A DNA stretch of 64,000 nt from Streptomyces umbrinus. GTDB lineage: Bacteria; Actinomycetota; Actinomycetes; Streptomycetales; Streptomycetaceae. The stretch covers positions 2,666,001 to 2,730,000 of the forward strand of contig NZ_JAUSZI010000002.1 in the NCBI RefSeq assembly GCF_030817415.1. The letters are read 5' to 3'. A program made the position numbers and the translations under genes. Below are positions 59,085-64,000 of the stretch, in pieces (within the stretch, counting starts at the first letter, position 1; each line of letters begins with the position of its first letter). The notes under the pieces were generated by a model. It did not search any database. It was given only the letters and a program-made list of their open reading frames with translations, and had not been told where the DNA came from.

Positions 59085-59223
59085 TGCGTTCCTCCAGCAC
59101 TCGGGATCTCGGGGGTCAGCGCTCAGCCAACCATCAGGCGGTCGAGCCGCCCAAATCGGGGTCCCCTCAGGGCCCGGAGCCTCGGACGCCACGCCCGTCG
59201 AATATGAGTTCGCACGATCAAGG

Positions 59224-59235
59224 GAACATGTGTTC
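59224..59235 (+). promoter_or_regulatory. LexA-type SOS box before radical SAM gene
   Basis: GAACATGTGTTC fits the core of the actinobacterial LexA site (GAAC-RNRY-GTTC) with all eight fixed bases and both purine/pyrimidine positions. It abuts TATTCT (59236-59241), a good -10 box, so LexA binding would block the promoter. Start codon lies 32 nt beyond. Confidence 0.65.
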
Positions 59236-59267
59236 TATTCTGTGTCCAGTGCTACCGAGGAGGCGTC

Positions 59268-60302
59268 ATGCGCTGGGAGAACCTCACAGTGGAGTCCGGC
59301 GGCAACCTGCCGAGGGACGCCGCGCTGTTCGGCGCGGACGCGGTGACCACACGTACGTTCGACACTCCGGAGTTCCGTGGAATCACGTTCCACGAGATCC
59401 GGGCCAAGTCGATCGTGAACCGGGTGCCGGGCGCCTCGCGCATGCCCTTCGAGTGGACGGTCAACCCGTACCGGGGGTGCACGCACGCGTGTGTCTACTG
59501 TTTCGCCCGCAAGACCCACAGCTATCTGGACCTCGACACGGGCCTCGGCTTCGACAGCCAGATCGTGGTGAAGGTGAACGCCCCGGAGCTGCTGCGACGG
59601 CATCTCGGCTCGCGGCGCTGGCTGGGCGATCACATAGCGATGGGCACGAACGTGGACTGCTACCAGCGCGCCGAGGGCCGCTACCAGCTGATGCCCGGCA
59701 TCATCGCGGCCCTGCGCGACCACGCGAACCCCTTCTCGATCCTCACCAAGGGCACGCTGATCCTGCGTGACCTCGACCTCCTGAAGCAGGCGGCCGCGGT
59801 GACCGAGGTCGGGATCTCCGTCTCGGTGGGCTTCACCGACCACGAGCTGTGGCGGACCGTGGAGCCGGGCACGCCCGCCCCCGAGCGCCGCCTCGACGCC
59901 GTCCGCGCCCTGAGCGAACACGGCATCGACTGCGGGGTCCTGATGGCCCCGGTGATCCCCTTCCTGGGCGATGACCCGTCCCAGCTGCGCGCGACGGTAC
60001 GGGCGATCGCGGCCTCCGGCGCCACCTCGGTCACGCCGCTCGTGCTGCATCTGCGGCCGGGGGCGCGCGAGTGGTTCATGAGCTGGCTGGCACACCACCA
60101 CCCGTATCTGGTGCGCCGCTACGAGCGGCTGTACGCGGAGGGTGCCTACGCCCCGAAGTGGTACCAGCGCCGGATCACCCGTCAGGTCCACGAACTGGCC
60201 GAGGAGTACGGGATAGGTCCCACGCGCGCGGGGATGCCGCGCAGGATCCCGGCACCCGCCGAACCGGCCGTCCCGGAGCCGACCCAGCTCACCCTTCTCT
60301 GA
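59268..60302 (+). CDS. Radical SAM protein, Rv2578c family
   Basis: 344 residues. The iron-sulfur cluster motif is RGCTHACVYCFARKTH (Cys 71, 75, 78) followed by LDLDTGLGFDSQIVVKVNAP, HIAMGTNVDCYQRAEGRYQLMPGIIAALRD and ILTKGTLILRDLDLL. This is the family named after Mycobacterium Rv2578c, related to spore photoproduct lyase-like SplB proteins by fold. GAGGAGG precedes the ATG. The LexA-type box in its promoter suggests a job in DNA damage response. Substrate unknown. Confidence 0.92.
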   Translation: MRWENLTVESGGNLPRDAALFGADAVTTRTFDTPEFRGITFHEIRAKSIVNRVPGASRMPFEWTVNPYRGCTHACVYCFARKTHSYLDLDTGLGFDSQIVVKVNAPELLRRHLGSRRWLGDHIAMGTNVDCYQRAEGRYQLMPGIIAALRDHANPFSILTKGTLILRDLDLLKQAAAVTEVGISVSVGFTDHELWRTVEPGTPAPERRLDAVRALSEHGIDCGVLMAPVIPFLGDDPSQLRATVRAIAASGATSVTPLVLHLRPGAREWFMSWLAHHHPYLVRRYERLYAEGAYAPKWYQRRITRQVHELAEEYGIGPTRAGMPRRIPAPAEPAVPEPTQLTLL

Positions 60303-60485
60303 CCGGCACCGGCACCCGCTCCGACCAGCGCGCCTCAGCTGCATCCGGGCGCATCGCGCGGGCCGATCGGGTCAAACTCTTGTCAGAATCGCTTCTTCCG
60401 GGCGGCCACTCCGGGACGATACGGCGAAGGCCGTGGCGTGCACGGCCCACAACCTCCGTCCTGGGAGGTCCGATGCTGCATCTCC

Positions 60486-60503
60486 CCGGGGGACAACCCC
60501 CGG
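60486..60503 (+). promoter_or_regulatory. Hairpin CCGGGGG-ACAA-CCCCCGG in hydrolase leader
   Basis: Perfect 7-bp stem with a 4-nt loop, 13 nt after a possible ATG (60473, GGGAGG upstream) and 63 nt before the chosen GTG start. Could be a leader structure, a terminator for the radical SAM gene, or coding if translation starts at 60473. Confidence 0.5.
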
Positions 60504-60565
60504 ACCCCCGGCCCGAGGATCAGGCCAGAATCCCTGCCCGGAACATCCATGCGAGGCGATTCATC

Positions 60566-62152
60566 GTGAACCGACGCGCAGCTGCTCTGTGCGGTGCCGC
60601 TGCCGTGGTGGCCGGAATGATCACCGCGATCCCGGCCGGCGCGAGCGCGGACTCCGCGACCGCACCGCGCACCACGCTCTCCGCCGACCCGGCGAAGCTC
60701 ACCTGGAAGAAGTGCGGCACCACCGCCTATCCGACGCTCCAGTGCGCGTCCCTGAAGGTGCCGCTCGACCACACGAACCCGGACGGCGAGCGCATCACGC
60801 TCGCGCTGTCACGGGTCCCGCACACCGCGAAGAAGTCCCAGGGGCCGCTCCTGGTGAACCCGGGCGGCCCCGGCGGCAGCGGTCTCACGCTCGCCGGGTT
60901 CGTCGCGGCCACGCTGCCGAAGGCGGTGGCCTCGCAGTACGACGTCATCGGCTTCGACCCGCGCGGCGTCGGCGCCAGCAAGCCCGCCCCGAACTGCAGG
61001 CCGGGGCACTTCAAGCCCGTACGCCCCGACTCGGTGCCGAGCACCCCCGCCCTGGAGAAGGCCAACCTCGACCGGGTCAAGGCCTTCGCGAAGGCGTGCG
61101 GCGCGAAGTACGGGAAGCTGCTGCCGTACCTCGACACCGTGAGCGCGGTCCATGACATGGACGCGATCCGGCACGCGCTCGGCGCCAAGAAGATCAACTA
61201 CTTCGGATACTCGTACGGCACCTACCTGGGCGCCGTCTACGCGAAGCTCCACCCGGACCGCGTACGGCGCATGGTGCTCGACTCCATCGTCGACCCCACC
61301 GGTGTCTGGTACGAGGACAACCTCGCGCAGGACCACGCCTTCAACGACCGTCACCGGGCCTTCATGGCCTGGGTCGCCAAGAACAACGCGAAGTACAAGC
61401 TCGGCACCGATCCGGAGAAGATCGAGGCCAAGTGGTACGCGATGAGGGCGGCGCTGGCGAAGAAGCCCGCGGACAAGACGGTGGGCGCCTCCGAACTGGA
61501 GGACACGTTCGCCCCCGGCGGCTACTACAACGGCTACTGGCCGTATCTCGGCGAGGCGTTCGCGGCCTTCGTCAACGACAAGAACGACGATCCGCTGGTC
61601 GAGGCGTACCAGAACTTCGGTGCCGTCGACGCCGCGGGCGACAACAGCTACAGCATCTACACCTCGGTGCAGTGCCGTGACGCGTCCTGGCCGCGCGACT
61701 GGGAGACGTGGCGCGAGGACAACTGGGAGGTGTACGAGAAGGCGCCCTTCATGACCTGGAGCAACGCCTGGTACAACGCGCCGTGCGCGTTCTGGCCGAC
61801 GGACTCCCTGGAGCCCGAGGACGTCTCCAACGACTCGGTGCCGCCGGTGCTGCTGTTCCAGGCGACGGACGACGCGGCCACCCCGTACGAGGGCGGAGTC
61901 GTGGTCCATCATCTGCTGGGCGGCTCCAGCCTGGTGGTCGAGCAGGGCGGCGGCAACCACGGCATCACGCTGAGCGGGAACACCTGCCTGGACAAGCACC
62001 TGGCCACGTATCTGGCCGACGGCAGGGTGCCGCGCGGTGGCGGCGAGGTCGACGCGGTGTGCAAGACGCTGCCCGACCCCAAGCCGCTGAGCAAGAAGGC
62101 CTCGGCCTCGCGCGGCACGACGCTGCACGGGCTGCTCGGATTCCGGGGCTGA
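60566..62152 (+). CDS. Secreted alpha/beta hydrolase, tripeptidyl aminopeptidase-like (S33)
   Basis: 528 residues. Signal peptide VNRRAAALCGAAAVVAGMITAIPAGASA; PLLVNPGGPGGSGLTLAGFVA (oxyanion loop), YDVIGFDPRGVGASKP, INYFGYSYGTYLGAVYAKLHPDRV (Ser nucleophile, GYSYG), LLFQATDDAATPYEGG (Asp) and GGGNHGITLSGNTCLD (His). These match Streptomyces Tap/SlpD-type exported proteases. GTG at 60566 gives a normal signal peptide with GAGG nine nt before; an ATG at 60473 with GGGAGG would add 31 residues in front. Confidence 0.9.
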   Translation: MNRRAAALCGAAAVVAGMITAIPAGASADSATAPRTTLSADPAKLTWKKCGTTAYPTLQCASLKVPLDHTNPDGERITLALSRVPHTAKKSQGPLLVNPGGPGGSGLTLAGFVAATLPKAVASQYDVIGFDPRGVGASKPAPNCRPGHFKPVRPDSVPSTPALEKANLDRVKAFAKACGAKYGKLLPYLDTVSAVHDMDAIRHALGAKKINYFGYSYGTYLGAVYAKLHPDRVRRMVLDSIVDPTGVWYEDNLAQDHAFNDRHRAFMAWVAKNNAKYKLGTDPEKIEAKWYAMRAALAKKPADKTVGASELEDTFAPGGYYNGYWPYLGEAFAAFVNDKNDDPLVEAYQNFGAVDAAGDNSYSIYTSVQCRDASWPRDWETWREDNWEVYEKAPFMTWSNAWYNAPCAFWPTDSLEPEDVSNDSVPPVLLFQATDDAATPYEGGVVVHHLLGGSSLVVEQGGGNHGITLSGNTCLDKHLATYLADGRVPRGGGEVDAVCKTLPDPKPLSKKASASRGTTLHGLLGFRG

Positions 62153-62217
62153 GCCCCGGCAGGTGAGCGGCGGCGCCCGTCGGGGGCGTTGTCAGTGCCG
62201 TGGTGCAGGATTGATCC

Positions 62218-62616
62218 ATGGCCGAACTGACGCGCATCTCCGCCCCCGACGGGGTCGCCCCCGCCGCCGCGTACACCCACGTCGTCATGGGCACGGGCCG
62301 CTTCGTGGCGGTCTCGGGCCAGCTCGCGCTCGACGAGGACGGCAAGCTCGTCGGGGAGGGTGACCCGGCGGCGCAGGCCCGTCAGGTCTTCGAGAACCTG
62401 CGGCGCTGTCTGGCCGCGGCCGGGGCGACCTTCGACAACGTGGTCAAACTGACCTTCTTCGTCACGGACATGGCGTACATGCCGGCCGTCCGCGCGGCCC
62501 GGGACGAGCACATATCCCCCGACCGCCTCCCGGCCGCCTCGGCCGTGCAGGTCGCCGCCCTGGTGAGCCCGGACTTCCTGCTGGAGATCGAGGCGTTCGC
62601 GCTGCTGCCCGAGTGA
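62218..62616 (+). CDS. RidA family enamine/imine deaminase
   Basis: 132 residues. VAPAAAYTHVVMGTGRFVAVSGQLALDEDGKLVGEGDPAAQARQVFENLRRCLAAAGATFDNVVKLTFFVTDMAYMPAVR...RLPAASAVQVAALVSPDFLLEIEAFAL: YjgF/YER057c/UK114 fold. RidA trimers clear 2-aminoacrylate; the Arg105-like residue is not clearly present, since VRAARDEHI precedes the barrel, so it may be a non-archetypal subfamily. ATG with AGGA upstream. Confidence 0.9.
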   Translation: MAELTRISAPDGVAPAAAYTHVVMGTGRFVAVSGQLALDEDGKLVGEGDPAAQARQVFENLRRCLAAAGATFDNVVKLTFFVTDMAYMPAVRAARDEHISPDRLPAASAVQVAALVSPDFLLEIEAFALLPE

Positions 62617-62718
62617 GCCGAGGGTGTCGCCCGAGGTAGTCGCGGGTGCCGCCCGGGCGATCCGCGGGCCCGCCGTAATTCACGGGACCCCTCCCCCACG
62701 GCCGCCTAGGGTGCCGCC

Positions 62719-63270
62719 ATGGACGAACGCCTCCGCTCCCCTTCCGCCACTCTCCACGTCCGGGAGATGGTCCTGGCCGACTGTCCCCGCGTGGCCGAGA
62801 TCCGCGTGCGCGGCTGGCAGACGGCGTACAAGGGGATGATGCCGCAGGCGTACCTCGACGGGCTCGACCCGGCGGAGGACGTCGGGCGTCTGCGGGCCCG
62901 CTTCGAGCAGGCCGGTGAGAGCGTGGTGAGCCTGGTCGCGGAGTGGGACGGCGACGTCGTCGGCTGGGCGTGCCACGGCCCGTACCGGGAGGGCGAAGTC
63001 CGCACCGCGGAAGCCGAGTTGTACGCGATCTACGTGGACCTCGACCGGCTCGGGCACGGTGTCGGCCGCGCCCTGCTGCGGGAGTCCGTCGCCCGCTGCA
63101 CGGCCGCGGGGCACGGCCGGATGCTGCTGTGGGTGCTCCGGGAGAACACGGGCGCGCGCCGCTTCTACGAGAGGGCCGGTTTCGCACCGGACGGCGCTGA
63201 GGAGCCCTTCGAGGTGGACGGTGTCGAGGTGCCGGAGGTGCGTTACGCCCGTGTGCTGGGCGGCTCCTGA
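62719..63270 (+). CDS. GNAT family N-acetyltransferase
   Basis: 183 residues. LHVREMVLADCPRVAEIRVRGWQTAYKGMMPQAYLDGLD (start common in this group), VGWACHGPYREGEVRTAEAELYAIYVDLDRLGHGVGRALLRESVARCTAAGHGRMLLWVLRENTGARRFYERAGFAPDG: acetyl-CoA site HGVGRAL and the NTGARRFYERAGF signature. Small-molecule or protein acetylation; target unknown. Its last 28 nt overlap the end of the histidine kinase gene on the other strand. Confidence 0.93.
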   Translation: MDERLRSPSATLHVREMVLADCPRVAEIRVRGWQTAYKGMMPQAYLDGLDPAEDVGRLRARFEQAGESVVSLVAEWDGDVVGWACHGPYREGEVRTAEAELYAIYVDLDRLGHGVGRALLRESVARCTAAGHGRMLLWVLRENTGARRFYERAGFAPDGAEEPFEVDGVEVPEVRYARVLGGS

Positions 63271-64000
63271 GGGAGGCTCACGCAGAACACGGCGCCGCTC
63301 GGCCGGCCGGGCTCGTACCAGGCGTCGCCGCCGTTCGCACGGGCCAGGCTGCGGGCGATCCACAGGCCGAGACCGGTGCCCTCGGTGACCGCCGCCGTCG
63401 CGGGGTCGCGGCGGTAGCGCTCGAAGAGGTGCGGGACGAAGGACTCGGGCACGCCCGGACCGTGGTCCGCGACGGACAGTTCGATGTGTCCGCCGGTGGC
63501 ACGCGCTGTGATCTCGACCGGCTCCCGGCCGTAGACGAGGGCGTTCTCCAGGTAGTTGGTGAAGATCTCGGCGAAGCCCACCCGGTCGACGCGGGCCACC
63601 AGATGCGCCGGGACGGCCAGCCGCAGGTCACGGCCGCGGGCCGCGGACTCGGCGAGCCGTTCCAGGAGGAAGCCCAGCACCGGCACCGCTTCCGGCACCC
63701 CCTGCTGCCACGCCCCGTCGATGCGGGCTGCGGTGAGCAGCTTGCGGACGAGCGACTGCAGTCGGGCCGTGCGCTCGGCGATCCGCTCGACCAGTTGCGC
63801 CCGCCCCTCGTCCGTCAGGTCGGGTGGCGGCTCCTTCAGCACGTGCACCAGGGCGCCCAGGGCGGCGAGCGGGTTGTGCAGTTGGTGTGCGGCCACGGCG
63901 ACGACCACGCTCTGGTGTTCGAGGGCGGACTGGAGGACGTGGTCTGCCTGCCGTCGGCGGGTTCCGTCGCGCAGCGCGGCCACGTACAGCCGGCGGTCGT
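63243..64000 (-). CDS. Sensor histidine kinase, 5' part outside window
   Basis: C-terminal ~252 residues. The end of a PAS-like domain (DRRLY, ALRDGTRRRQAD) leads into a HisKA domain AVAAHQLHNPLAALGALVHVL (phospho-His; HQLHNPL instead of HELRTPL), then HATPase: FAEIFTNYLENALVYG (N box), VADHGPGVPESF (G1), GTGLGLWIARSLARANGG (G2). No membrane segment in this part. An internal GTG could start it, but the frame runs open to the window edge, so the true start lies outside. The partner regulator is not seen. Confidence 0.9.
   Translation of the reverse strand, partial: DRRLYVAALRDGTRRRQADHVLQSALEHQSVVVAVAAHQLHNPLAALGALVHVLKEPPPDLTDEGRAQLVERIAERTARLQSLVRKLLTAARIDGAWQQGVPEAVPVLGFLLERLAESAARGRDLRLAVPAHLVARVDRVGFAEIFTNYLENALVYGREPVEITARATGGHIELSVADHGPGVPESFVPHLFERYRRDPATAAVTEGTGLGLWIARSLARANGGDAWYEPGRPSGAVFCVSLPQEPPSTRA

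Overview
The window is chromosomal DNA of a Streptomyces or very close relative. Third codon positions are almost always G or C, starts are often GTG, 4-nt start/stop overlaps are frequent, and gene content is typical of the genus: a SpoIIE-type phosphatase, ANTAR/GAF regulators, a SigB/F-type sigma factor, and a gas vesicle cluster in the Streptomyces order. I place 64 coding regions, of which the first (a DnaK) and last (a histidine kinase) run off the ends. I see no tRNA, rRNA, CRISPR array, insertion sequence or prophage. No stretch over about 265 bases lacks a gene.

Layout. 1-10.6 kb: a dnaK paralogue with a likely heat-shock promoter, a secreted phytase-like protein, OsmC, a MoxR ATPase/VWA metalloprotein pair with a small ORF coupled between them, a membrane phosphodiesterase-like protein, and an MBL hydrolase coupled to a DedA protein. 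10.8-19.7 kb: a second MBL hydrolase coupled to an aminotransferase-fold protein that has no lysine, a repeat-rich surface protein, ANTAR and PAS/GAF regulators, a SigB/F-like sigma factor, and a small stress group (DUF2795, CBS, DJ-1/PfpI) of which two genes carry SigB-type promoter motifs. 19.8-24.3 kb: an ABC-F ATPase, a PAP2-diacylglycerol kinase fusion, a methyltransferase and a 56-residue hydrophobic protein.

24.3-29.8 kb holds a complete ten-gene gas vesicle operon, transcribed leftward as gvpO-A-F-G-Y-Z-J-L-S-K, nearly all with overlapping ends. 29.8-46.6 kb: a LigD-type polymerase, transketolase overlapping a type II NADH dehydrogenase-like protein, a holin-like protein, a DUF5107 protein, a divergent arginase-fold protein, and a four-gene peptidase operon (LD-carboxypeptidase, S9, M20, DppA) suited to peptides containing D-amino acids, followed by a secreted M6 protease. 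46.6-52.3 kb: a trans-4-hydroxy-L-proline catabolic cluster (FCD GntR regulator, epimerase, DapA-like deaminase, three-part dehydrogenase) lacking the last dehydrogenase. 52.5-64 kb: a methyltransferase, a SpoIIE phosphatase, an MFS transporter with three C-terminal beta domains, an SRPBCC protein, a radical SAM protein behind a LexA-type box, a secreted tripeptidyl-aminopeptidase-like hydrolase, RidA, GNAT and a histidine kinase.

A short GC-rich element (core GGGGCGCGGGGAACTGCGCG) recurs six times, always next to a gene 3' end. The strongest leads for follow-up are the lysine-free aminotransferase, the oppositely charged GvpY/GvpZ tails, the LexA box before the radical SAM gene, the coupled small ORF between moxR and the VWA gene, the paired SigB-type promoters, and the interspersed repeat.
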